The notes below the pieces were generated by a model that saw only the letters and a program-made list of their open reading frames with translations, did no database searches and was not told the origin of the DNA. From Sulfuritalea sp. (lineage in GTDB: Bacteria > Pseudomonadota > Gammaproteobacteria > Burkholderiales > Rhodocyclaceae), in NCBI GenBank assembly GCA_021738105.1, contig JAIPCS010000007.1, positions 1 through 35,084 on the forward strand: 35,084 bases of DNA. Reading direction: 5' to 3'. The position numbers and the translations under genes are program-made. Numbering within the stretch: the stretch's first letter is position 1; the number at the start of each line of letters is the position of its first letter. Shown piece after piece: positions 1-7,202 of this stretch.

Positions 1-297
1 CTGGCCACCGGCGGCTACTCTGGCGAGGGCAGGCGGGGGCAACATGTGTTCCATCCGCTGCCGGCGCTATCGATTGGCTGCGTGATTGTTGAAGCAGGAA
101 ATTTCGCCAGTCACCACGAAGTTTCTGCAGCGCTCAGCGAGGTTAAAAAGGAGGCAAAGCGCATACCGGGAAGTGCCTTGTTTGTCGAACGCCGCCAGCA
201 TGACACCGGTATCCCTCCCGCGGAGACAAAGCCGCAAATCGACGCCGTGTCGCCAGCGCCGAGTTTTTCAACAGCGCGGCTGTGTCCTTCGATGTAA
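1..297 (+). CDS. 3' end of a probable GGDEF-type domain protein (partial)
   Basis: The first reading frame is open from base 1 to a TAA at 295-297, so this is the last 98 codons of a gene that begins outside the window. The visible part contains a beta-strand-like LSIGCVIVEAG followed by a helix with AALSEVKKEAK and then GSALFVERR. This order (SIG strand, helix with AK, G-x-x-L strand) is how GGDEF domains end. The match is loose and the GGDEF motif itself is outside the window, so catalytic activity cannot be judged. About 55 further residues after the ERR look low in structure. The frame is collinear with sixA downstream. It could also be another alpha/beta domain. The call rests on pattern recognition only. 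Confidence 0.5.
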   Translation: MATGGYSGEGRRGQHVFHPLPALSIGCVIVEAGNFASHHEVSAALSEVKKEAKRIPGSALFVERRQHDTGIPPAETKPQIDAVSPAPSFSTARLCPSM

Positions 298-323
298 GCA
301 GCGCGCCTCACCGTCACGACGCT

Positions 324-337
324 GTCATGCACATGAC
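324..337. repeat. inverted repeat upstream of sixA
   Basis: GTCATG (324-329) and CATGAC (332-337) form a 6-bp perfect inverted repeat with a 2-bp spacer, 35 nt before the sixA start, in the gap after the upstream gene. The spacer is too short for a stable RNA loop, so a protein-binding site is more plausible than a terminator. Confidence 0.35.
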
Positions 338-371
338 CTAAACTCGCCGCCTCACATACTTGGAGCACAAC

Positions 372-824
372 GTGGATTTGATACTGTGGCGCCATGCCGA
401 GGCAAAAGAGGGTGGCGACCCGGCCGCCGAAGCGGACCCGGAACTGTCAAAACGGGGGCTGCAGCAAGCCAGACAAATGGCTGACTGGCTACGTCGCCAG
501 CGCCTGCCCAAGGTATCGGTGCTGTCGAGTCCCGCCAGGCGCGCCGTGCAAACCGCGCAAGCCCTCTGTCTGCCGATACAGATCAAAACTCAGTTGGATG
601 TCGATGCCGGCATCGTCGATCTGCTCGGCGCCGCGGACTGGCCCGACCATTCCGGTGCGATCATTCTGGTCAGTCACCAGCCCGCGCTGGGACAACTGGC
701 GGCGCTGCTGCTGGCCGGTGCACCGGCCAATTGGACCATCAAGAAAGCCGGAATCTGGTGGTTCAGCAATCGGGTCCGCCATGACGAAACGCAGACCGTG
801 CTGCGCGCCGTGCACAACCCATGA
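372..824 (+). CDS. sixA: phosphohistidine phosphatase SixA
   Basis: A small histidine-phosphatase protein of about 150 residues. SixA removes phosphate from histidine-phosphotransfer proteins; in E. coli it acts on the NPr of the nitrogen phosphotransferase system. The catalytic RHAEA motif lies at residues 7-11 (LILWRHAEA), a second-half SHQPALG carries the other conserved His, and SSPARRAVQTA matches the family's arginine region. The GTG start at 372 is preferred: GGAG at 362-365 sits 6 nt upstream, and family members usually begin MDLILWRHAEA. A TTG at 360 would add four residues but overlaps that ribosome-binding site. The gene converges on glmM with 32 bp between stops, and a hairpin lies in that gap. 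Confidence 0.85.
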   Translation: MDLILWRHAEAKEGGDPAAEADPELSKRGLQQARQMADWLRRQRLPKVSVLSSPARRAVQTAQALCLPIQIKTQLDVDAGIVDLLGAADWPDHSGAIILVSHQPALGQLAALLLAGAPANWTIKKAGIWWFSNRVRHDETQTVLRAVHNP

Positions 825-831
825 GCGGCTT

Positions 832-855
832 TTCGGCGAATGTCCCTGTGCCGAA
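832..855 (+). terminator. candidate sixA/glmM convergent hairpin
   Basis: Perfect 6-bp inverted repeat TTCGGC (832-837) / GCCGAA (850-855) with a 12-nt loop, between the convergent stops of sixA and glmM. On the plus strand it is followed by only a short TTTA, so it is a weak intrinsic terminator candidate for sixA. There is no U-tract on the minus side. Confidence 0.35.
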
Positions 856-856
856 T

Positions 857-2212
857 TTACCCGCCGAAGACTTTGCGAACCGCAGCGGCGATAGCCTCCG
901 CCTGCGCCATGACCAGGGCTTCCTCGCGCCCTTCCACCATTACCCGCAAGAGCGGTTCGGTTCCCGATGGACGCAATAACACGCGGCCACTGCCATCGAG
1001 CTTGGCCTCTGCCGCCTGGACGGCCGCGCGGATGCTGGCGTCCGACGCCCAGTCGAATCCGGAAGGCATGCGCAGGTTGATCAGCTTCTGTGGATACAGC
1101 GTCAGATCGGCGCAGGCCTCGGCCAGGGTTTCATTGCTGGCGCGCAGCGCTGCGAGTACTTGCAAGGCGGCAACGATGCCGTCGCCCGTGGTGTGACGAT
1201 CCAGGCAGATAATATGCCCGGAGTTCTCACCACCGAGTATCCAGTGTTGCTCCTGCATCATCGCCAATACATAGCGGTCACCGACCTTGGCACGGCCGCA
1301 GGCAATTCCCAGTCGTTCCAGCGCGTGCTCAAAGCCGAGGTTGCTCATCAGGGTGCCGGCCACTCCCGGAACAGGTTTGCGCCGTACACGATCGCGCGCA
1401 ATGACGTAAAGCAACTGATCGCCATCGTAGATCGCACCGCTGGCATCGACCATGACCAGGCGGTCACCGTCACCGTCGAGGGCAATCCCGAGATCGGCCT
1501 TTGATTCGACGACAGCACGGCAGAGTGCGTCAGGTGCCGTTGCACCCACGTCCTGATTGATGTTCAAGCCGTTTGGTGCATCGCCAATTCCAACAATTTC
1601 GGCGCCCAGTTCATGGAAGACATTGGGTGCTACGTGATAGGCCGCGCCATGAGCGCTATCCACCACGATCTTGAGACCGCGCAGATCCCGGTCATTGGGA
1701 AACGTGCTTTTGCAGAACTCGATGTAGCGCCCGGCAGCATCATCCACCCGCCGTGCCTTGCCGAGTCGAGCCGACTCCTTGCAGATCATCGGCTGGTTGA
1801 GTCGCGCCTCGATGTCGTGCTCCACTTCGTCCGGCAATTTTGTTCCCTGTGCCGAAAAAAACTTGATGCCGTTATCGTCGTAGGGATTGTGCGAGGCCGA
1901 TATCACCACGCCCGCCTGAAGACGCAATGCCCGCGTCAGATATGCCACGGCTGGCGTCGGCATCGGCCCACAGAGCATGACGTCAACCCCCGCCGCCGAA
2001 AATCCGGCCTCAAGTGCCGCTTCCAGCATGTAGCCGGAAATGCGGGTGTCTTTGCCTATCAGTACCGCCGGATGTTCGTTGGCCGGCAGCCCGTCACCGG
2101 CCACCAGCGTCGATCCCGCCGCGTATCCCAGACGCATGACGAAATCCGGCGTAATCGGTGCCTGACCGACGCGCCCACGAATACCGTCGGTGCCAAAATA
2201 CTTGCGTCCCAT
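857..2212 (-). CDS. glmM: phosphoglucosamine mutase GlmM
   Basis: Converts glucosamine-6-phosphate to glucosamine-1-phosphate, feeding UDP-GlcNAc for peptidoglycan and lipid A. The 451-residue length is typical. Visible motifs are the N-terminal [10 protein letters not shown]; the catalytic phosphoserine loop SASHNP (active Ser about residue 107); the metal-binding DGDGDR (about residues 245-250); ENSGH in the sugar-binding domain; and the C-terminal phosphate-binding [15 protein letters not shown]. The ATG at 2212-2210 follows the folP stop directly (TGAATG on the minus strand), so the two are probably translationally coupled. It is the last gene of the rlmE-ftsH-folP-glmM block. Confidence 0.97.
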   Translation of the reverse strand: MGRKYFGTDGIRGRVGQAPITPDFVMRLGYAAGSTLVAGDGLPANEHPAVLIGKDTRISGYMLEAALEAGFSAAGVDVMLCGPMPTPAVAYLTRALRLQAGVVISASHNPYDDNGIKFFSAQGTKLPDEVEHDIEARLNQPMICKESARLGKARRVDDAAGRYIEFCKSTFPNDRDLRGLKIVVDSAHGAAYHVAPNVFHELGAEIVGIGDAPNGLNINQDVGATAPDALCRAVVESKADLGIALDGDGDRLVMVDASGAIYDGDQLLYVIARDRVRRKPVPGVAGTLMSNLGFEHALERLGIACGRAKVGDRYVLAMMQEQHWILGGENSGHIICLDRHTTGDGIVAALQVLAALRASNETLAEACADLTLYPQKLINLRMPSGFDWASDASIRAAVQAAEAKLDGSGRVLLRPSGTEPLLRVMVEGREEALVMAQAEAIAAAVRKVFGG

Positions 2213-3043
2213 TCAATAATCCTCCACTGCTTGCAATACCGCGAGCGCATCGCGTGTCGCGGCGACATCATGTACCCGCACGATGCGCGCGCCGCGCTCC
2301 ACCGCAAGGACATGAGCCGCGATTCCGGCATATACCCGTTCAGACGCCGGACGTCCGGTGAGCAGTCCGAGCATGGATTTGCGCGAAAGCCCAACCAACA
2401 AAGGCAGACCGGGTACCACCAATTCGTCCAGGCGGCGCATCAGTTCTATGTTGTGCTCGAGCGTCTTGCCAAAACCAAAGCCGGGGTCAACCGCGATCCG
2501 GTTCAAGGCGATACCCGCTGCTTCGGCCACTGCGACGCGCTCGGCAAGATATTCTGCCACATCGATGATGACATCATTGTAGTGGGGTGAGGTTTGCATG
2601 GACTCCGGTTCGCCCTGCATGTGCATCAGGCACACACCGGCGGTACTCGCGGCGACGATCTCCAAAGCGCCAGGCGCCCGCAGCGCATTGATATCATTGA
2701 TTATGTCGGCGCCGACCGACAGAGCAGCTCGCATCACTTCCGGTTTTACCGTATCGATGGACAGCGGTACACCGCAGTTGAGCAAAGCCTCGATGACCGG
2801 CAACAGACGATCAATTTCCTGTTGCATCGGCACCGGCTCTGCACCGGGCCTTGAAGATTCTGCACCCAGATCGAGAATGTGCGCACCTTCTTCCAGTTGC
2901 TTCCAGCACTGCGCAATGGCGGCCTCGGTATTCCCGCGCAAACCATCGCCGGAAAACGAATCGTCCGACAGGTTAACGATACCCATGATAAGCGGACGCT
3001 CTGCGTTGAGAACGTACCGGCCGCAATGAAAATTCTGGGTCAT
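2213..3043 (-). CDS. folP: dihydropteroate synthase FolP
   Basis: Condenses 4-aminobenzoate with dihydropterin pyrophosphate in folate synthesis; the family is the target of sulfonamides. At 276 residues it has normal length. Signature 1 is at residues 19-34 (IMGIVNLSDDSFSGDG), departing from the common NVTPDSFSDGG form. Signature 2 is ILDLGAESSRPGAEP. The C-terminal SRKSML loop for phosphate/substrate binding and the final RVHD motif are present, so it should be active. The ATG at 3043 has no Shine-Dalgarno sequence. The six T residues directly before it are the U-tract of the ftsH terminator. Alternative in-frame starts further in would cut into the conserved core, so this start is kept. 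The stop abuts the glmM ATG. Confidence 0.95.
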   Translation of the reverse strand: MTQNFHCGRYVLNAERPLIMGIVNLSDDSFSGDGLRGNTEAAIAQCWKQLEEGAHILDLGAESSRPGAEPVPMQQEIDRLLPVIEALLNCGVPLSIDTVKPEVMRAALSVGADIINDINALRAPGALEIVAASTAGVCLMHMQGEPESMQTSPHYNDVIIDVAEYLAERVAVAEAAGIALNRIAVDPGFGFGKTLEHNIELMRRLDELVVPGLPLLVGLSRKSMLGLLTGRPASERVYAGIAAHVLAVERGARIVRVHDVAATRDALAVLQAVEDY

Positions 3044-3084
3044 AAAAAATTAAGGCCGCCGAATCTTCATTCTCCGGCGGCCTT
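3044..3084 (-). terminator. rho-independent terminator after ftsH, abutting folP start
   Basis: On the minus strand a perfect 10-bp stem (arms 3084-3075 and 3061-3052, core CGGCGGCC loop-paired, 13-nt loop) is followed by AA and a run of six T (3049-3044). It begins about 18 nt after the ftsH stop codon and its U-tract ends exactly at the folP ATG. It is a classic intrinsic terminator for ftsH. Because it occupies the folP ribosome-binding region, it may also limit folP expression. Confidence 0.85.
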
Positions 3085-3102
3085 TCCGAATTCTTTCAGT
3101 TA

Positions 3103-4986
3103 TCAGGCGGGTGCAGGTGCAGTCGGCTCGGCGCCCGGCTCGTCGCCGTCTTTCCTGCGCAATGGAATCGCACTCGATGGCTTCGGCGCACGCGGCGGCA
3201 AACCGGCCATGATGTCGTTGATCTGGTCGGCATCGATGGTTTCCAGCTCCAGTAGCGCCGCGGCCATGGCCTCGACCTTGTCTCGGTTATCCTCGAGCAA
3301 CTTTCGCGCGCGCGCGTACTGCTCATCGAGCATCCGGCGAATTTCGACATCCACCTTCTGCATCGTCGATTCCGACATGTTCTTGTGCGTCGTGACTGAA
3401 CGGCCGAGGAAAATTTCACCCTCTTCCTCGCCATACACCATCGGCCCCAGACTGTCGGACATGCCCCATTGCGTCACCATGCGCCGTGCCAGATCGGTAG
3501 CACGCTGGAAATCATTCGAGGCACCGGTCGTCATCTGCTGCATGAACAGTTCCTCGGCAATACGGCCTCCGAAGAGAACGGTAATGGTACTCAGCAATCG
3601 CTCGCGATCCTGACTGTAACGCTCCTGATCGGGCAATTGCATGGTCAGACCCAGCGCGCGGCCACGAGGAATAATCGTCACCTTGTGTACCGGATCGGTC
3701 TTGGGCAGCAACTTGGCGACCACGGCATGGCCGGATTCGTGGTACGCGGTGTTCTTGCGTTCCTCTTCGGGCATAACCATGGAGCGGCGCTCCGCACCCA
3801 TCATGATCTTGTCTTTGGCGCGTTCGAAATCTTCCATATCGACCAGGCGTTTGTTGCCGCGCGCGGCAAACAGCGCCGCTTCATTGACCAGATTGGCCAG
3901 ATCGGCACCAGAAAAACCGGGACAACCACGAGCCAGAATCGATGCGTCGATATCCGGCGCCACCGGCACCTTGCGCATGTGCACCTTGAGGATCTGTTCG
4001 CGACCGCGGATATCCGGCAGCGGTACCACCACCTGCCGGTCGAAACGACCGGGGCGCAGTAGCGCAGGATCCAGTACATCCGGACGATTGGTTGCCGCCA
4101 CCACAATCACACCTACTGAAGGCTCGAAGCCATCCATCTCGACCAGCATCTGGTTCAGGGTTTGCTCGCGCTCGTCATTGCCGCCGCCCAGACCAGCACC
4201 CCGCTGACGACCAACGGCATCAAGCTCGTCAATAAAAATAATGCACGGTGAGGATTTCTTGGCCTGCTCGAACATGTCGCGAACACGAGCCGCGCCGACA
4301 CCGACAAACATCTCGACAAAGTCGGAACCGGAAATCGAGAAAAACGGGACCTTGGCTTCACCTGCAATCGCCTTGGCAAGCAGGGTCTTGCCGGTACCGG
4401 GTGACCCGACCAGCAGCACGCCGCGTGGAATTCGCCCACCTAACTTCTGGAACTTTGAAGGATCCCGCAGGAAGTCGACCATTTCATAGACTTCCTCTTT
4501 GGCTTCGTCACAGCCAGGGACGTCGGCAAACGTGATGGTATTGGATGATTCATCCATCATTCGAGCACGACTCTTGCCAAACGAAAATGCCCCCCCCTTA
4601 CCACCACCCTGCATCTGGCGCATGAAGAAAACCCAGACACCGATCAGCAGCAGCATCGGGAACCAAGAAACGAAAATACTGGTCAGGAAGGATTGCTCTT
4701 CCTCAGGCTTGGCAATGACCTTGACGTTATTCTTCAGCAAATCAGACACCATCCATAAATCGGGTGGCGCATAGGTGCTGATGCGTTTGCCATCGGTTGT
4801 CGTGGCTTCCAGAGTACGGCCTTGAATTACCACCTTGGTAATGCGACCCTGCTTCACCTCTTCCAGGAACTGGGAGTATTCAAGCGAGCCGATCATCGTC
4901 TGACGCGTGTTGAACTGGTTGAACACCGTCATCAAGACTATGCCGATCACCATCCAAATCGCCATGTTTTTGAACATATTATTCAA
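3103..4986 (-). CDS. ftsH: ATP-dependent zinc metalloprotease FtsH
   Basis: Membrane-anchored AAA+ protease that degrades damaged membrane proteins and regulators such as LpxC and sigma-32. It has 627 residues. Membrane segments lie at about 8-25 and 102-122, with a small periplasmic domain between. The AAA domain has Walker A GSPGTGKT (194-201), Walker [11 protein letters not shown] (248-257) and an SRH region [20 protein letters not shown]. The zinc site is HESGH (416-420) with a likely Asp ligand in GASND near 492. The tail is Pro/Ala-rich. The start is TTG at 4986, supported by AGAGG 8 nt upstream and by the family N-terminus MNNMFKN; an ATG three codons in lacks good spacing. Codons for GGKGGAF include a run of eight C (plus strand 4590-4597). 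Confidence 0.97.
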   Translation of the reverse strand: MNNMFKNMAIWMVIGIVLMTVFNQFNTRQTMIGSLEYSQFLEEVKQGRITKVVIQGRTLEATTTDGKRISTYAPPDLWMVSDLLKNNVKVIAKPEEEQSFLTSIFVSWFPMLLLIGVWVFFMRQMQGGGKGGAFSFGKSRARMMDESSNTITFADVPGCDEAKEEVYEMVDFLRDPSKFQKLGGRIPRGVLLVGSPGTGKTLLAKAIAGEAKVPFFSISGSDFVEMFVGVGAARVRDMFEQAKKSSPCIIFIDELDAVGRQRGAGLGGGNDEREQTLNQMLVEMDGFEPSVGVIVVAATNRPDVLDPALLRPGRFDRQVVVPLPDIRGREQILKVHMRKVPVAPDIDASILARGCPGFSGADLANLVNEAALFAARGNKRLVDMEDFERAKDKIMMGAERRSMVMPEEERKNTAYHESGHAVVAKLLPKTDPVHKVTIIPRGRALGLTMQLPDQERYSQDRERLLSTITVLFGGRIAEELFMQQMTTGASNDFQRATDLARRMVTQWGMSDSLGPMVYGEEEGEIFLGRSVTTHKNMSESTMQKVDVEIRRMLDEQYARARKLLEDNRDKVEAMAAALLELETIDADQINDIMAGLPPRAPKPSSAIPLRRKDGDEPGAEPTAPAPA

Positions 4987-5028
4987 GGTGGAGCCTCTCT
5001 TTCCCTCTTCGGGATCATGTATCAGTTC

Positions 5029-5057
5029 ATTCTAATGCTGATTGCAGTACCCTGCAA
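5029..5057 (-). promoter_or_regulatory. sigma-70-type promoter of ftsH
   Basis: Minus-strand TTGCAG (5057-5052), a 17-nt spacer, then TAGAAT (5034-5029), in the 88-bp gap between rlmE and ftsH. Transcription would begin near 5022, leaving a leader of about 36 nt that carries the AGAGG ribosome-binding site. It lets ftsH be transcribed independently of rlmE. It does not resemble a sigma-32 promoter. Confidence 0.6.
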
Positions 5058-5074
5058 ACCAAGTAGACCGCCGG

Positions 5075-5725
5075 TCAAGCCTTCTTGTTCCTCGCCAACA
5101 GATAAATTTCGGCGCTGCGATTGCGCGAGGCAGCAGGTTTTCTCATTTGTAGCGTTTGAAACTGCTGATGCAAGTCACGACGCAACTCCATAAAGCCATC
5201 TCCCTGGAAAACCTTGGTCAGCATGTCGCCACCCTTTTTTAAATGCGATCCGCAAAACTCCAGCGTTAGTTCAGCCAGCAGCATCACGCGCGCCTGATCG
5301 ACCACACCGATTCCCGACATATTGGGGGCCATGTCCGACAATACAAGGTCGACCTGGCGTCCGTTGAGGGTATCGGTCAACTTTTTCAGGACCTCGGTCT
5401 CACGAAAATCCCCCTCGATGAACTCGACGCCATGCACAGGATCCATTGGCAGCAGATCAAGCGCGATCAATCGTCCGCCAGGAGATATCCTTTTGGCAGC
5501 AACTTGCGACCAGCTTCCGGGCGCGGACCCAAGGTCGACCACGGTCATGCCGGGTTTCAGCAGTTTGTCCTGATCGTCGATTTCAGTCAGTTTGAAAGCG
5601 GCGCGAGAGCGCCAGCCCTCGGCTCTGGCGCGCTGCACATAGGCGTCATTGACATGCTCGGTAATCCAGGCTTTGGTAGTTTTGTTCTTCTTGACCTTCT
5701 TGCCGCTCTCGATCTTCCCGCTCAC
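5075..5725 (-). CDS. rlmE: 23S rRNA (uridine-2552-2'-O)-methyltransferase RlmE
   Basis: Heat-shock-associated methyltransferase (RrmJ/FtsJ) that 2'-O-methylates U2552 in the 50S A-loop. It has 216 residues. The SAM-binding motif [15 protein letters not shown] lies in the first third, [12 protein letters not shown] carries the catalytic Asp, and [14 protein letters not shown] carries the catalytic Lys. [13 protein letters not shown] holds the N-terminal Lys of the K-D-K-E set. The N-terminus is very Lys-rich, fitting rRNA binding. The start is GTG at 5725 with a weak GGGA upstream. The gene is divergent from yhbY with only 14 bp between start codons, and upstream of ftsH as in E. coli. No convincing promoter could be seen inside yhbY. 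Confidence 0.95.
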   Translation of the reverse strand: MSGKIESGKKVKKNKTTKAWITEHVNDAYVQRARAEGWRSRAAFKLTEIDDQDKLLKPGMTVVDLGSAPGSWSQVAAKRISPGGRLIALDLLPMDPVHGVEFIEGDFRETEVLKKLTDTLNGRQVDLVLSDMAPNMSGIGVVDQARVMLLAELTLEFCGSHLKKGGDMLTKVFQGDGFMELRRDLHQQFQTLQMRKPAASRNRSAEIYLLARNKKA

Positions 5726-5727
5726 GC

Positions 5728-5733
5728 TACAAT
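5728..5733 (+). promoter_or_regulatory. -10-like hexamer for yhbY (possible leaderless mRNA)
   Basis: TACAAT at 5728-5733 lies 6 nt before the yhbY ATG (5740), so transcription would start at or next to the A of the start codon. There is no Shine-Dalgarno sequence before yhbY. No good -35 hexamer is seen at 16-18 nt spacing, which lowers confidence. Confidence 0.4.
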
Positions 5734-5739
5734 CCCGTC

Positions 5740-6111
5740 ATGACTGAACTTACCCCCACCCAGCGCCGCAGCCTGAGAGCCGCCGCGCATCATCTGAATC
5801 CTGTCGTGTCAATCAGCCAAAAAGGTCTGACACCGTCAGTCCTTGCCGAGATCGACCGCAGCCTCAAGGCTCACGAACTAATAAAACTGAGACTGTACGG
5901 CATTGAACGGGATACTCGCGAAGCATTGTTCAATGAAATTTGCGCGACGCTAAACTGCGTGACAGTCCAGCATATAGGTAATCTGCTGGTGCTCTGGCGT
6001 GAGGAACCCAAGGATGTCATTGAATCCGTGCCGGAGAGATCCCGCAAGTCGGCGCCCTTGACCAAGAAGCAGGCGGCAGCGCGCAACGAAGCACGCAAAC
6101 GCAAAGGCTGA
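5740..6111 (+). CDS. yhbY: YhbY/CRS1 RNA-binding protein
   Basis: Small RNA-binding protein of the CRM (CRS1-YhbY) family, associated in E. coli with pre-50S ribosomal particles. The CRM domain covers about residues 5-95, with the ISQKGLTPSVLAEID segment, the HELIKLRLYG strand and HIGNLLVLWREEP. After it comes a basic tail rich in Lys and Arg (KSAPLTKKQAAARNEARKRKG) that would help bind rRNA. At 123 residues it is slightly longer than the roughly 97-residue E. coli protein because of this tail. The divergent neighbour rlmE is also a 50S maturation factor, so the pair forms a ribosome-assembly locus. Confidence 0.93.
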   Translation: MTELTPTQRRSLRAAAHHLNPVVSISQKGLTPSVLAEIDRSLKAHELIKLRLYGIERDTREALFNEICATLNCVTVQHIGNLLVLWREEPKDVIESVPERSRKSAPLTKKQAAARNEARKRKG

Positions 6112-6147
6112 AATCGCACGCGGGCAATAGTTGCTTAAAGCGGTTAA

Positions 6148-6612
6148 CTACCGCGTCCTGCCATGTTCCTGCAGCACTACCAGTGCGATTCCCAGCAGGA
6201 ATTGCAATAGGTAGAGTGCAGTCGATACACGATGCCAGGCAACAAAACGATCACGCAAAGCGCTTTGCATGACACTTCCCGGCAATGCGTCTAGCTGCAA
6301 CTGCGCCATGATCGGCTGGACCCCAAAGTGACCCACAGCAGTCAGAACCAGCATCAGCAGAACAATCCAGAACACACCCGAACTCTTCGCGGTCCAGCCT
6401 TTGACCGAGATCACGTACATGGTCAGATAAGCACCGCAAACCAGGCCAAGCCAAGACAGAACCAAAAACATGTTCCCCGCCAAGTTGCCCGCCAGACTTC
6501 GATCTGCGAGCTGGGTGAACAACACCGGCGCCGCGATGAAGCCGATCGCCAGCATGCTACCCACCCAGATTGCTATTGAGACCCTGTATAGCGCAGAGGC
6601 TAGGCCTCTCAT
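6148..6612 (-). CDS. DUF4149 four-helix membrane protein
   Basis: A 154-residue inner-membrane protein of the DUF4149 (TMEM205-like) family, function unknown. Four hydrophobic segments are visible: ALYRVSIAIWVGSMLAIGFI and onward, NMFLVLSWLGLVCGAYLTMY, SSGVFWIVLLMLVLTAVGHF, and ALYLLQFLLGIALVVL. The conserved FIAAPVLF follows the first and a FVAWHRVST loop precedes the last. The ATG at 6612 is chosen because it comes one base after the greA stop (TGAGATG), which implies coupling. A longer frame from 6690 would overlap greA by 77 bp with no family-like residues. The same greA-DUF4149 adjacency is familiar from other betaproteobacteria, but gives no functional clue beyond co-expression. Confidence 0.85.
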   Translation of the reverse strand: MRGLASALYRVSIAIWVGSMLAIGFIAAPVLFTQLADRSLAGNLAGNMFLVLSWLGLVCGAYLTMYVISVKGWTAKSSGVFWIVLLMLVLTAVGHFGVQPIMAQLQLDALPGSVMQSALRDRFVAWHRVSTALYLLQFLLGIALVVLQEHGRTR

Positions 6613-6613
6613 C

Positions 6614-7093
6614 TCAAATGTACTTGACGTCGAGGATTTCGTACTCGCGTCGTCCGCCGGGAGTCTGCACCTCGGCAACGTCACCGGCAAATTTGCCGAT
6701 TAGCGCTCGTGCCACAGGAGAATTCAGCGAGAGCAAACCTGCCTTGATATCGGCCTCGTCATCTCCAACAATCTGATAGCTCACAACGTCTCCGCTATCC
6801 ATGTCTTCAAGTTCGACGGTAGCACCGAAGACTACTCGACCATCAGCATCCAGTGATACCGGATCGATAATTTGTGCGTGCCCGAGTTTGCCCTCGACCT
6901 CCTTGAGTCGACCTTCGATAAATCCCTGGCGCTCCTTGGCGGCATCGTATTCGGCATTTTCCGAGAGGTCACCGTGCGAACGCGCTTCGGCGATGGCTGC
7001 AATCACGGCGGGACGGTCTATCGTCTTCAAACGATGGAGTTCTTTTCTCAGCAGCTCTGCGCCGCGCAGGGTAATGGGAAATTTTCCGCTCAT
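6614..7093 (-). CDS. greA: transcription elongation factor GreA
   Basis: Rescues backtracked RNA polymerase by stimulating cleavage of the nascent transcript in the secondary channel. It has 159 residues, against 158 in E. coli. The N-terminal coiled coil is visible, with the acidic tip in [20 protein letters not shown] (the conserved D and E). The C-terminal FKBP-like domain carries [23 protein letters not shown]. The ATG at 7093 is preceded by a strong GGAGG 4-5 nt upstream; an upstream frame (to 7147) adds residues unlike the family. It follows carB on the same strand after about 109 bp, in which I saw no convincing terminator, and is coupled to the DUF4149 gene. Confidence 0.96.
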   Translation of the reverse strand: MSGKFPITLRGAELLRKELHRLKTIDRPAVIAAIAEARSHGDLSENAEYDAAKERQGFIEGRLKEVEGKLGHAQIIDPVSLDADGRVVFGATVELEDMDSGDVVSYQIVGDDEADIKAGLLSLNSPVARALIGKFAGDVAEVQTPGGRREYEILDVKYI

Positions 7094-7202
7094 GCCGCCT
7101 CCATCCACGGGATCGCGCAAGCGGTATAGGCGACCTGAATTCCCCAAAGAATGTCTTCGAGTACACCCTGCTCAGAGTGCAAAAACGCTGAGAGTCGATT
7201 CG

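Noticed and set aside
1613..2590. 325-codon plus-strand frame across glmM and folP
   Set aside because: It lies antisense to two clear housekeeping genes, crosses their junction, and has an Arg/His-rich composition without recognisable domains.
5807..5812. Minus-strand TTGACA inside yhbY as an rlmE promoter
   Set aside because: The -10 position at 16-18 nt is GC-rich and does not resemble TATAAT.
6140..6154. GCGGT/ACCGC hairpin at the yhbY/DUF4149 convergence
   Set aside because: It has a 5-bp stem overlapping the DUF4149 stop and no U-tract, too weak to call a terminator.
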